From: an uncultured candidate division Zixibacteria bacterium
GTDB taxonomy: Bacteria; Zixibacteria; MSB-5A5; GN15; FEB-12
Direction: 5' to 3'
Assembly: GCA_913009765.1 (NCBI GenBank)
Contig: CAJVYT010000115.1
Span: 1 to 11,347, forward strand
Length of the DNA: 11,347 bases
This document shows, piece after piece, positions 5,289 through 11,347 of the stretch (positions within the stretch are counted from its first letter, which is position 1; each line of letters starts with the position of its first letter). A model generated the notes under the pieces. It made no database searches and was not told the DNA's origin. It saw only the letters and a list, made by a program, of their open reading frames with translations. The position numbers were made by a program, and so were the translations under genes.

Positions 5289-8147
5289 TTTGGTTTTAAG
5301 TTCTCGTTTTAAATAATGTCCCGTGTAGGAGCTTTTAACTTTAGTAACATCTTCCGGAGTTCCTACGGCAAGAATCCGTCCGCCGTCATCACCCCCTTCG
5401 GGACCTATATCTATAATCCAGTCGGCGGTTTTGATAACATCAAGATTATGTTCAATAACCAAAACAGTATTGCCCCGGTCAACCAGTTCATTTAAAACCG
5501 AAAGCAGCATACGTATATCTTCAAAATGAAGTCCGGTTGTCGGTTCATCCAAAATATACATTGTTCGTCCGGTAGCCATTTTAGAAAGTTCAGTCGCAAG
5601 TTTAATACGCTGTGCTTCACCTCCTGAAAGAGTGGTTGCCTGCTGTCCGAGATGAATATAACCAAGTCCGACATTAAAAAGAGTCAGCAGTTTCTTTTTT
5701 ATACGTGGGATATTATCAAAAAACTTAAGGGCTTCTTCGACAGTCATATCAAGCACGTCGGCAATAGATTTCCCCTTAAAGGTAACTTCAAGAGTTTCTC
5801 TATTATATCGTTTTCCCTTACAAATTTCGCACGGTACATATACATCAGGAAGAAAATGCATTTCGATTTTTATTATACCGTCACCTTCGCACGCTTCGCA
5901 TCTTCCGCCCTTAACGTTAAAAGAAAATCGTCCGGGAAGATAACCTCGTGCCTTCGCTTCGTTGAGCCTTGAAAAAAGTTCACGTATGTGGGTAAACAGC
6001 CCCGTATACGTAGCGGGGTTTGAACGGGGTGTTCGACCGATAGGCGATTGGTCGATATCTATTACTTTGTCGATATGTTCTAACCCTTTGATTTTTTTAT
6101 ACGGAAGAGGACTTTTGCGGCTTGAATAAAAATGACGAGCCATAATTCGATAGAGGGTTTCGTTGATAACTGATGATTTTCCCGAACCGGATACACCTGT
6201 CACACAGACAAAACAGCCGAGCGGTATTTCAATATCAACATTTTTTAAATTGTTTCCGGTTGCTCCAAAAAGTTTGATAAAGTTTCCGTTTGGTTCACGT
6301 CGTTCTTTTGGCGGTTCTATCTTTCGTTTACCTGCAAGATATTGTCCGGTAATAGATTTTTTTGATTTAATAATATCTTTGGGAGTTCCGATTCCGACAA
6401 TCTCTCCGCCATGCACTCCGGCACCGGGACCAAGGTCTATGACAAAGTCGGCATGCTCTATTGTCTCGCGGTCATGTTCTACAACCAAAACTGTATTGCC
6501 GATGTCTCGAAGTTCCATTAGCATTTTTAAGAGTTTGTCATTGTCACGCTGATGCAGCCCTATCGACGGTTCATCTAAAATATAAAGCACTCCAACCAAG
6601 CGGGATCCTATTTGTGTTGCCAGCCGAATTCGTTGCGATTCGCCTCCTGACAAGGTCGATGCGGTTCTGCTGAGCGTTAAATAGTCAAGCCCGACATCTG
6701 AGAGAAACCCAAGCCGTTCTTTCACTTCTTTTAAGATTTGTTTTGCGATTGTGCTTTGACGGGTGGTTAGTTTTATATTTTTGAAAAATTGTATTGTCTG
6801 TTTAATAGACATTGCCGTTACAGTGTCGATAGTTTCTCTATCAAGTATGACAGAAAGAGCCTCGGGTCTTAAACGAGCACCCTCACAGGCAGGGCAAGTA
6901 TTTTTGGACATATATGACTCTATCCAATTGCGTACACCGGTTGATTGAGTCTGTTTGTATCTTCGTTCCAAATGCGGAATGACACCTTCAAAGGTTGATT
7001 CGTATATTCCCGAAGTTCTTGCGTTTCCTGATGACGGTACATATTCAAACTGCATTTTTTCTTTTCCCGAGCCATAGAGAATAATTTCCTGAATCTTCTT
7101 GGGGAGTTTTTTAAATTTAGTATTGAATTTAAAACCATAATAATCGGCAACACCTTTAAGCATTGCACGGTACCAGTTTGCCATTTCTGCACCGCCCCAC
7201 GGTTTGATAGCACCCTCGTTGATAGATAAAGAATCGTTCGGCACAACAAGGTCTGGGTCGACTTTCATTTTCTGCCCCAGACCATCACATACTTGGCACG
7301 CTCCGAAAGGAGAATTAAATGAGAAAAGGCGAGGTGATGGCTCCTCATACGAAATATTGCAATTCAAACAGGCAAATTGCTCTGAAAAGAGGAGGTCTTT
7401 ACTTTTTATATTTATTAAAACAGTCCCTTGAGCAATTTTTAAAGCTGTTTCAACCGAATCGGCAAGGCGGCGTTTTGATTTTGCTTTTACTACTAAACGG
7501 TCTACGACTGCCTCGATAGTATGTTTTTTCTTTTTATCGAGTTCAATTTCAGAATCAGTTTCAACAATTTCGCCGTCTACACGAAGACGTACAAACCCTT
7601 CACGTTTTGCCTCATCAATAATATCTTTATGCTCACCTTTTTTACCTCGAACAAGTGGAGCCAAGACAATCATACGGGTACCTTCTTCAAAAGTCAGCAC
7701 CGAATCAACAATCTGCTCTACGGTTTGCTGGGTAATCGGCTGACGGCATTTAACGCAGTGAGGTACGCCGATACGGGCAAAAAGAAGCCTGAAATAATCA
7801 TAGATTTCTGTGACGGTACCGACCGTAGAGCGTGGATTTTTGGCGGTGCCTTTCTGCTCGATAGAAATAGCGGGAGAAAGTCCCTCGATAAAATCAATAT
7901 CCGGTTTTTCCATCAAACCTAAAAACTGACGGGCGTAAGCAGAAAGAGACTCAACATAACGTCGCTGTCCTTCGGCATAAATTGTATCAAAGGCAAGTGA
8001 ACTTTTACCTGAACCGGACAAACCGGTGATAACAGTTAGAGAATCACGTGGGATTTTTACATCTATATTTTTTAAATTATGTTCTCTGGCACCTTTAACA
8101 TGCAGGAACTCTTTGTTTTTCTTATACTTATGATTATTTTTTACCAT
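5283..8147 (-). CDS. uvrA: Excinuclease ABC subunit UvrA
   Basis: UvrA is the damage-sensing dimeric ATPase that hands lesions to UvrB in nucleotide excision repair. The 954 residues (family about 940) contain both ABC modules. The first has Walker A GLSGSGKS (42-49), signature LSGGESQR (499-506) and Walker B YILDEP (522-527). The second has Walker A GVSGSGKS (651-658), signature LSGGEAQR (840-847) and Walker B YILDEP (864-869). Cysteine pairs C260/C263 with C284/C287 and C750/C753 with C773/C776 form the insertion-domain and C-terminal zinc modules. C131/C134 and C418/C421 probably form the remaining module seen in Gram-positive-type UvrA. The conserved fold starts at [12 protein letters not shown] (16-27), so a lysine-rich tail of about 12 residues precedes it. 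I saw no LexA-type operator upstream. uvrB is not in the window. Confidence 0.98.
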   Translation of the reverse strand: MVKNNHKYKKNKEFLHVKGAREHNLKNIDVKIPRDSLTVITGLSGSGKSSLAFDTIYAEGQRRYVESLSAYARQFLGLMEKPDIDFIEGLSPAISIEQKGTAKNPRSTVGTVTEIYDYFRLLFARIGVPHCVKCRQPITQQTVEQIVDSVLTFEEGTRMIVLAPLVRGKKGEHKDIIDEAKREGFVRLRVDGEIVETDSEIELDKKKKHTIEAVVDRLVVKAKSKRRLADSVETALKIAQGTVLINIKSKDLLFSEQFACLNCNISYEEPSPRLFSFNSPFGACQVCDGLGQKMKVDPDLVVPNDSLSINEGAIKPWGGAEMANWYRAMLKGVADYYGFKFNTKFKKLPKKIQEIILYGSGKEKMQFEYVPSSGNARTSGIYESTFEGVIPHLERRYKQTQSTGVRNWIESYMSKNTCPACEGARLRPEALSVILDRETIDTVTAMSIKQTIQFFKNIKLTTRQSTIAKQILKEVKERLGFLSDVGLDYLTLSRTASTLSGGESQRIRLATQIGSRLVGVLYILDEPSIGLHQRDNDKLLKMLMELRDIGNTVLVVEHDRETIEHADFVIDLGPGAGVHGGEIVGIGTPKDIIKSKKSITGQYLAGKRKIEPPKERREPNGNFIKLFGATGNNLKNVDIEIPLGCFVCVTGVSGSGKSSVINETLYRIMARHFYSSRKSPLPYKKIKGLEHIDKVIDIDQSPIGRTPRSNPATYTGLFTHIRELFSRLNEAKARGYLPGRFSFNVKGGRCEACEGDGIIKIEMHFLPDVYVPCEICKGKRYNRETLEVTFKGKSIADVLDMTVEEALKFFDNIPRIKKKLLTLFNVGLGYIHLGQQATTLSGGEAQRIKLATELSKMATGRTMYILDEPTTGLHFEDIRMLLSVLNELVDRGNTVLVIEHNLDVIKTADWIIDIGPEGGDDGGRILAVGTPEDVTKVKSSYTGHYLKRELKTKT

Positions 8148-8269
8148 CTTTTTCTCATTTTAGTTAATCTTGCAATATAAACAATTATACACTTATACAA
8201 AGAGATATTTATGATTTTTTAAATCACATTTTTGTTTGTAATTGTTATATTGAAAGGTGAATGAAAAAA

Positions 8270-8288
8270 TAGTTATAGGTTGTAACTA
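8270..8288. promoter_or_regulatory. Inverted repeat just upstream of the methyltransferase -35 box
   Basis: TAGTTA (8270-8275) and TAACTA (8283-8288) are perfect 6-bp arms separated by TAGGTTG, ending six bases before the -35 hexamer. The position fits an activator or repressor operator. The region is AT-rich, so chance is a real alternative. Confidence 0.35.
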
Positions 8289-8294
8289 AAAGAC

Positions 8295-8322
8295 TTGACA
8301 TAATCGGTAATCAATATATAAT
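8295..8322 (+). promoter_or_regulatory. Consensus sigma70-type promoter giving a leaderless methyltransferase mRNA
   Basis: TTGACA (8295-8300) and TATAAT (8317-8322) are both exact consensus, separated by 16 bp. Transcription should begin about 6-9 bases after the -10 box, near 8328-8331, while the ATG is at 8332. The mRNA would therefore have essentially no 5' leader and no Shine-Dalgarno site. Confidence 0.8.
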
Positions 8323-8331
8323 TGGGTTATT

Positions 8332-8934
8332 ATGCACGATAAACACCAAGCATTTTTTGACAGACTCGCCGAAGAGTGGGATTATACCTTTACTGCTGAA
8401 GACCTTGATCGTCTGCGTCATTTAGTTGGTAAAATCGGAGTTACCGAAGGTATGCATATATTAGACCTTGGATGCGGTACCGGCATTCTTTTTGATATGC
8501 TCAGAAGAGCTGTCGGCGATAGCGGTTCGGTAACCGGTGTTGATTTTTCGACCGAAATGGCACAAAAAGCTCGTCGTAATTTTCCCTTTCCCAATGTAGA
8601 AGTTGTTGATGCCGATGCGGTTGCTTTGCCGTTTATTGATTCAACGTTTGACATGATTGTTGCTTTTGCCTCTTTTCCACATTTTAGCAACCAGCAGCGG
8701 GCATTAGATGAAGCCCATCGGGTGCTAAAAGCAAAATGTAAAATAAATATTATCCAGCTTGAATCTACCAAAGAGATGGTTGAGATTCATCACAAAGTTG
8801 GTGGAGTAGTGGCGGATGATGATATTCCTTCTGAAGGCACACTTCGCGAGATGCTCCAAAAAAGTAAATTTATCAACGAACAAATTGAAGACCACCCCGG
8901 TTTATTCTTAGCCACCGCTACTAATAGTAAGTAA
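8332..8934 (+). CDS. UbiE-like class I SAM-dependent methyltransferase
   Basis: This 200-residue protein opens with a helical FFDRLAEEWD segment (8-17) typical of the UbiE/Methyltransf_11 group. It then shows motif I ILDLGCGTGIL (43-53), an acidic D71 in VTGVDFS, a DADAVALPF stretch (93-101) that normally contacts the adenine, and the post-motif helix EAHRVLK (127-133). The tail contains HHKVGGVVADDDIP (153-166). The substrate cannot be deduced; menaquinone, cofactor or small-molecule methylation are all possible. ATG 8332 is the only reasonable start, because an in-frame stop lies at 8308-8310 and the next in-frame methionine is residue 41. It has no Shine-Dalgarno sequence but sits right behind a consensus promoter. 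A hairpin repeat begins 16 bases after the stop. It is not closely related to the methyltransferase at 1032. Confidence 0.88.
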   Translation: MHDKHQAFFDRLAEEWDYTFTAEDLDRLRHLVGKIGVTEGMHILDLGCGTGILFDMLRRAVGDSGSVTGVDFSTEMAQKARRNFPFPNVEVVDADAVALPFIDSTFDMIVAFASFPHFSNQQRALDEAHRVLKAKCKINIIQLESTKEMVEIHHKVGGVVADDDIPSEGTLREMLQKSKFINEQIEDHPGLFLATATNSK

Positions 8935-8950
8935 AGTTTCCCTCCAAGTC

Positions 8951-8972
8951 ACCCTGAGCGGAGTCGAAGGGT
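8951..8972. repeat. REP-like palindromic repeat after the methyltransferase gene
   Basis: ACCCT (8951-8955) and AGGGT (8968-8972) enclose GAGCGGAGTCGA. From memory, the motif CACCCTGAGCGGAGTCGAAG and its complement recur between genes in many environmental bacterial genomes, so this looks like a member of a dispersed intergenic family. It is distinctly GC-richer than the flanks. It is not followed by a U-run, so I do not call it a terminator. Confidence 0.6.
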
Positions 8973-9033
8973 CTTGAATAAGCAATTAAACAATATTAAC
9001 AATTCTATCGTTTATTATATATAAGGGGATTGT

Positions 9034-9948
9034 ATGTGGTTACTAAAAATTTTTATAGTTATAAGTTTAATATTTTATCTATCTACTAATATATCAAACG
9101 CGACTGGTATTATTGTGGGTAAGGTCTATGACACTACAACGAAACAAGTTGCTGTAGGTGTGAGCGTAAGTTTAGATGATGGCAATGCGGTTATAAAGAC
9201 AGATAGGCTTGGTAATTTTAAGTTTATAAATTTGAAAAATAAATATTATTCTCTTACTTTTGAAAGTTTAGGGTGTAAAAAACTTATTGTTGATTCTGTT
9301 TTAGTAACTCCTGACTCATTACCGCTTGAATGGGGTACATATTATTTGGAGGATAACGACAAAGAAATAAAAGTGATTGAGGTAGTTGGAAAGAGAGAAT
9401 ATTTGAAACTTGGTCGTATACCGAATATACATATTGTATATGTATTAGTTTTAAACAGTAAAGATTCAACTATTCTTGCGGGAATAAATCTATCTTTGTC
9501 AGATGGAACCAGAGCAACAACCAATGATTCGAGCATGTATTTGTTTTATGTTGATAAAAAAGAAAAAAACCCGATCAAATTTTCTCATAATGGGTATAAA
9601 TTTACTGATGAGTTAGATTTTAGTAAACGAATTGATACATTCTATATCCCATATCCAATGCTTATAGAAGATACCGTATTTTCTTTTTCAGGTTTTGCAT
9701 TATTAAAAAAAGACTCTTTACCTGTTTCAAATGCAATTATGACTTTATGGGGTATAGGCACTTGGCATTCAAAAACCAATTTAGAAGGATTTTTTAACCT
9801 TGATAATCTACCACCGGGAAATTATCAGCTTGCTTGGTCGTTTAAAACTACAATAATTCAATGGAACCAAGGAAATATTGACAAAATTACAATTGATAGT
9901 ACGAATATTATTGATACATTCTATCTAAATGAAATTCGTGGGCAGTAA
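9034..9948 (+). CDS. Exported protein with carboxypeptidase-regulatory-like repeats
   Basis: A signal peptide is evident: K5, a hydrophobic core (6-16), and a likely cleavage after S-N-A (residue 23). The mature part (about 280 residues) appears to be roughly three beta-sandwich units of 75-90 residues. They begin near GKVYDTTTKQVAVGVSVSLD (29-48), VYVLVLNSKDSTILAGINLS (134-153) and SGFALLKKDSLPVSNAIMTL (218-237). The first and third show the carboxypeptidase-regulatory pattern: a G-x-V turn, a modified middle strand, then TD.LGNFKF or TNLEGFFNL followed by LPPGNYQL. Such domains usually act as rigid adhesive or spacer modules on surface proteins or at the front of TonB-dependent receptors. 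No receptor barrel, lipobox, membrane anchor or sorting tail is present. AAGGGG lies five bases before the ATG. A weak TTAACA/TATATA pair (8996-9023) may be the promoter. No partner gene is visible. Confidence 0.8.
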   Translation: MWLLKIFIVISLIFYLSTNISNATGIIVGKVYDTTTKQVAVGVSVSLDDGNAVIKTDRLGNFKFINLKNKYYSLTFESLGCKKLIVDSVLVTPDSLPLEWGTYYLEDNDKEIKVIEVVGKREYLKLGRIPNIHIVYVLVLNSKDSTILAGINLSLSDGTRATTNDSSMYLFYVDKKEKNPIKFSHNGYKFTDELDFSKRIDTFYIPYPMLIEDTVFSFSGFALLKKDSLPVSNAIMTLWGIGTWHSKTNLEGFFNLDNLPPGNYQLAWSFKTTIIQWNQGNIDKITIDSTNIIDTFYLNEIRGQ

Positions 9949-10027
9949 TCTATAGATCGAGATTTCCAAGCCCAACCCAACAAAACAGAAGTATCTATAA
10001 TGTTGCTCAAACAGTTTCTACACCGGA

Positions 10028-10044
10028 TTCCGTCTTCGACGGAA
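10028..10044. repeat. Perfect 7-bp-arm hairpin, first of three
   Basis: TTCCGTC (10028-10034) and GACGGAA (10038-10044) flank a three-base loop TTC. It lies between the exported-protein gene and the CDGSH gene. No T-run follows on either strand. Confidence 0.65.
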
Positions 10045-10070
10045 AGGAGTGGTGGAGATATTTAGTGGGC

Positions 10071-10090
10071 GGCAGACGCCCTCGTCTGCC
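10071..10090. repeat. Perfect 8-bp-arm GC-rich hairpin, second of three
   Basis: GGCAGACG (10071-10078) pairs with CGTCTGCC (10083-10090) around the loop CCCT. It is strikingly GC-rich for this region. The GGCAGACG/CGTCTGCC core looks to me like a dispersed intergenic repeat type seen in other environmental genomes; this is recollection, not a search. Confidence 0.65.
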
Positions 10091-10100
10091 CCTCTTTCAA

Positions 10101-10113
10101 GACACGTAGTGTC
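10101..10113. repeat. Small palindrome abutting the CDGSH stop codon, third of three
   Basis: GACAC (10101-10105) and GTGTC (10109-10113) flank GTA, ending on the base next to the CDGSH gene's stop. In the direction of that gene it would be the first structure in the 3' UTR. No U-run follows, so an intrinsic terminator is not supported. Confidence 0.5.
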
Positions 10114-10305
10114 CTACTCTTCAAATTTACATTCTTTATGAGCTCCGTCGCAGAATGGTTGTTTCGCTGATTTGCCGCAGCGGCAGATAAACGCTTTTCC
10201 CTCTTTTTCAACAATAGTACCATCGGGTAGTTCAATTTCAATAAATTCCGCTTCTATTTTCGCCGATGCGTTTTTGTGGATTTTGATTTTTACTTTGTCG
10301 GTCAT
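10114..10305 (-). CDS. CDGSH iron-sulfur domain protein (mitoNEET-like)
   Basis: This 63-residue protein has the complete CDGSH signature CRCGKSAKQPFCDGAH (41-56). C41, C43, C52 and H56 are the three-cysteine one-histidine ligands of a redox-active, labile [2Fe-2S] cluster. The preceding half (KIEAEFIEIELPDGT) is a short beta segment. It has no signal or membrane anchor, so it should be cytosolic; single-domain bacterial members are thought to act in iron-sulfur or redox handling, with exact roles unclear. The frame can be read back to TTG 10320, but ATG 10305 has GAGGAG at 10313-10318 seven bases upstream, so the shorter start is chosen. It lies 15 bases after the birA stop, so the two are very likely one transcript. 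An extra cysteine (C59) follows the motif. Confidence 0.9.
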   Translation of the reverse strand: MTDKVKIKIHKNASAKIEAEFIEIELPDGTIVEKEGKAFICRCGKSAKQPFCDGAHKECKFEE

Positions 10306-10312
10306 TTTTAAT

Positions 10313-10318
10313 CTCCTC
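10313..10318 (-). promoter_or_regulatory. Shine-Dalgarno site that fixes the CDGSH start
   Basis: GAGGAG on the minus strand lies seven bases before ATG 10305, inside the short birA-CDGSH gap. It rules in the 63-residue form over the longer TTG-started reading. Confidence 0.75.
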
Positions 10319-10320
10319 AA

Positions 10321-11319
10321 TTATTTTTTCACTACCGTTACTTCACCTGAATTAACTACAATAGTATTTCCATCCAATTCCAACACTAACGCACCATCTT
10401 TGTTTATGTCTACAACTTTTCCGCTTATAACTTTTTTACCGTTTGATAATGTTATCTCACTATCTAAAAGCGAGGAATAGTTTCGTAATTTTGTATGCAT
10501 CGATTTTAGACGGTCGGTTTTGTAGCACTCATAAGCGTTTTCAAAACTGCCTAAAAACTTTTGAAGAAACTCAACACGGCTAACTTTTTCTCTGTTTTCA
10601 ATACATAACGATGTTGCCGTTGATAACAAATCGACGGGAAAGTCTTCAGGAGTATGATTAATATTTATACCAACCCCAACAATAACATGGTTGATTTTGT
10701 TTTTATCGGCAGATAGTTCGGTTAAAATTCCTGCTGTTTTTTTTCCGTTTAGCAAAATATCATTAGGCCATTTTATTTGTACTTTTGCTTGAGTAAATAA
10801 TGAAAAGGTGTCGGCAAGAGCAGCAGCTGTCATCAGGGACAAACCGGGGGCAAATTCGGGTGAAAGTGAAGGACGTAAAATAAGTGAACAGTAGATTCCT
10901 TTTTTTTCTATAGAATGCCAGTGTCTGCCAAACCTTCCTTTGCCTTTGGTCTGTTTTTCCGCAACAACAATAGTACCCTCATCGGCACCTTGTTCGGCAA
11001 GTGTAGCGGCGGTTTCGTTAGTAGATATAACCGATTGAAAGGCAGATATTCTACTGCCTATTTTTTTAGTTTGCAGGCAGTATGAAATTTCCGAATCAAT
11101 GAGAGCATCAGGAGCAGAGATAAAAGTAACAGAATTATTATCGTTTTTAATGTCATATCCCCACGATTTAATCATTTGGATATGATTTAACAATTCTGTC
11201 AAAGAAATAGAAAATGTAGAGAGAATTTTCTCAACAGTTAGTGTCTGATTGAGACGAATATAATTTAAAAGAGATTCTGCAATTCTTTCTTTTTCAGAAA
11301 CAGACACATTACCCCTCAT
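10321..11319 (-). CDS. birA: Bifunctional biotin-protein ligase / biotin operon repressor BirA
   Basis: BirA activates biotin to biotinyl-AMP and attaches it to carboxylase carrier domains; members with an N-terminal helix-turn-helix also repress biotin genes. This 332-residue protein has such a helical N-terminus (about 9-65), then the ligase core: STN (99-101), the adenylate loop GKGRFGR (126-132, usually GRGRRGR), KWPNDI with catalytic K183, and GVGIN (215-219). A C-terminal SH3-like domain includes GKVVDINKDGALVLEL (300-315). Arg at the second loop position is replaced by Lys (K127), a mild change. ATG 11319 lacks a Shine-Dalgarno sequence, while GTG 11307 (codon 5) has AGGGG four bases ahead, so the true start may be the GTG. 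No biotin synthesis genes lie nearby, so its operator targets cannot be seen here. It is followed by a CDGSH gene. Confidence 0.95.
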   Translation of the reverse strand: MRGNVSVSEKERIAESLLNYIRLNQTLTVEKILSTFSISLTELLNHIQMIKSWGYDIKNDNNSVTFISAPDALIDSEISYCLQTKKIGSRISAFQSVISTNETAATLAEQGADEGTIVVAEKQTKGKGRFGRHWHSIEKKGIYCSLILRPSLSPEFAPGLSLMTAAALADTFSLFTQAKVQIKWPNDILLNGKKTAGILTELSADKNKINHVIVGVGININHTPEDFPVDLLSTATSLCIENREKVSRVEFLQKFLGSFENAYECYKTDRLKSMHTKLRNYSSLLDSEITLSNGKKVISGKVVDINKDGALVLELDGNTIVVNSGEVTVVKK

Positions 11320-11347
11320 CTGTTAGCAAGGTAAAGTCTGAACTGAC

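Larger units (their letters stand above)
8148..8331. other. Divergent promoter region between uvrA and a methyltransferase
   Basis: This 184-base, very AT-rich spacer separates two divergently read genes. The right end carries a clear sigma70-type promoter and, just upstream of it, a small inverted repeat. A possible minus-strand -10 (TATAAT, complement of 8184-8189) could serve uvrA with a leader of about 30 bases, but I find no good -35 for it. A 6-bp arm hairpin with a minimal loop (TGATTT/AAATCA) lies near 8212-8225. No ORF or RNA gene is evident. Confidence 0.6.

Noticed and set aside
5652..7922. Several plus-strand open frames of 60-133 residues antisense to uvrA
   Set aside because: They lie wholly inside an intact uvrA with conserved motifs on the other strand. 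They lack recognisable domains or ribosome-binding sites and are composition shadows.
8185..8201. TTATACACT and TTATACAAA, each one mismatch from the DnaA box, in the uvrA upstream spacer (also TTGTCCACA at 5189-5197)
   Set aside because: One-mismatch boxes are expected several times by chance in an AT-rich 11-kb window. They are not clustered near dnaN and no exact box was seen, so oriC is not supported.
9284..9536. Minus-strand open frames inside the exported-protein gene
   Set aside because: They overlap a plus-strand gene with a clear signal peptide and ribosome-binding site, and show no domain features.
1..11347. CRISPR array, tRNA, rRNA, transposase, toxin-antitoxin or defence operon
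   Set aside because: No regularly spaced repeats of CRISPR length, no cloverleaf-like sequence and no matching protein motifs were seen. The only periodic signal is an 8-base unit with three copies.

Overview
This is a stretch of bacterial chromosome, AT-rich by eye. It carries housekeeping genes for replication, DNA repair and cofactor attachment, and its left end is a sequencing artefact. Bases 59-124 are an Illumina TruSeq indexed adapter followed by poly-A and noisy A-rich sequence, so this is a draft or metagenome contig whose first ~230 bases should not be trusted. Genes use Shine-Dalgarno sites, and one gene has a near-perfect sigma70-type promoter (TTGACA/TATAAT), which argues against Bacteroidota-type promoters. 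The intergenic hairpin repeats recall those of uncultured environmental lineages, but I cannot name a phylum.

Layout, left to right. On the plus strand: a 5'-truncated dnaN (beta clamp, domains II-III) with its own terminator, then a compact three-gene unit of a TehB-like methyltransferase, recF, and an orphan MalK/UgpC-type ABC ATPase. The methyltransferase and recF overlap by ATGA, and recF abuts the ATPase. On the minus strand: mutM/fpg, a DUF2247-family gene and uvrA, all read leftward. Divergent from uvrA is a second class I methyltransferase with a strong promoter that would give a leaderless mRNA. Next is an exported protein built of about three carboxypeptidase-regulatory-like beta-sandwich repeats. 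The right end carries a minus-strand birA-CDGSH pair.

Functional reading. dnaN and recF form part of the classical dnaA-dnaN-recF cluster. recF (gap repair), mutM (8-oxoguanine excision) and uvrA (nucleotide excision repair) make the centre a DNA-maintenance neighbourhood. birA charges carboxylase subunits with biotin and seems to be co-transcribed with a small CDGSH iron-sulfur protein. Intergenic spaces hold several small palindromic elements (5230-5266, 5271-5288, 8951-8972, 10028-10113) and a short octamer repeated three times at an exact 34-bp period (4630-4705).

I see no CRISPR array, tRNA, rRNA, transposase, integrase or defence island, and no convincing undescribed multi-gene system. 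The most useful observations are the embedded adapter, the leaderless promoter, the interrupted dnaN-recF order, the hairpin mosaics and the 34-bp periodic octamer.
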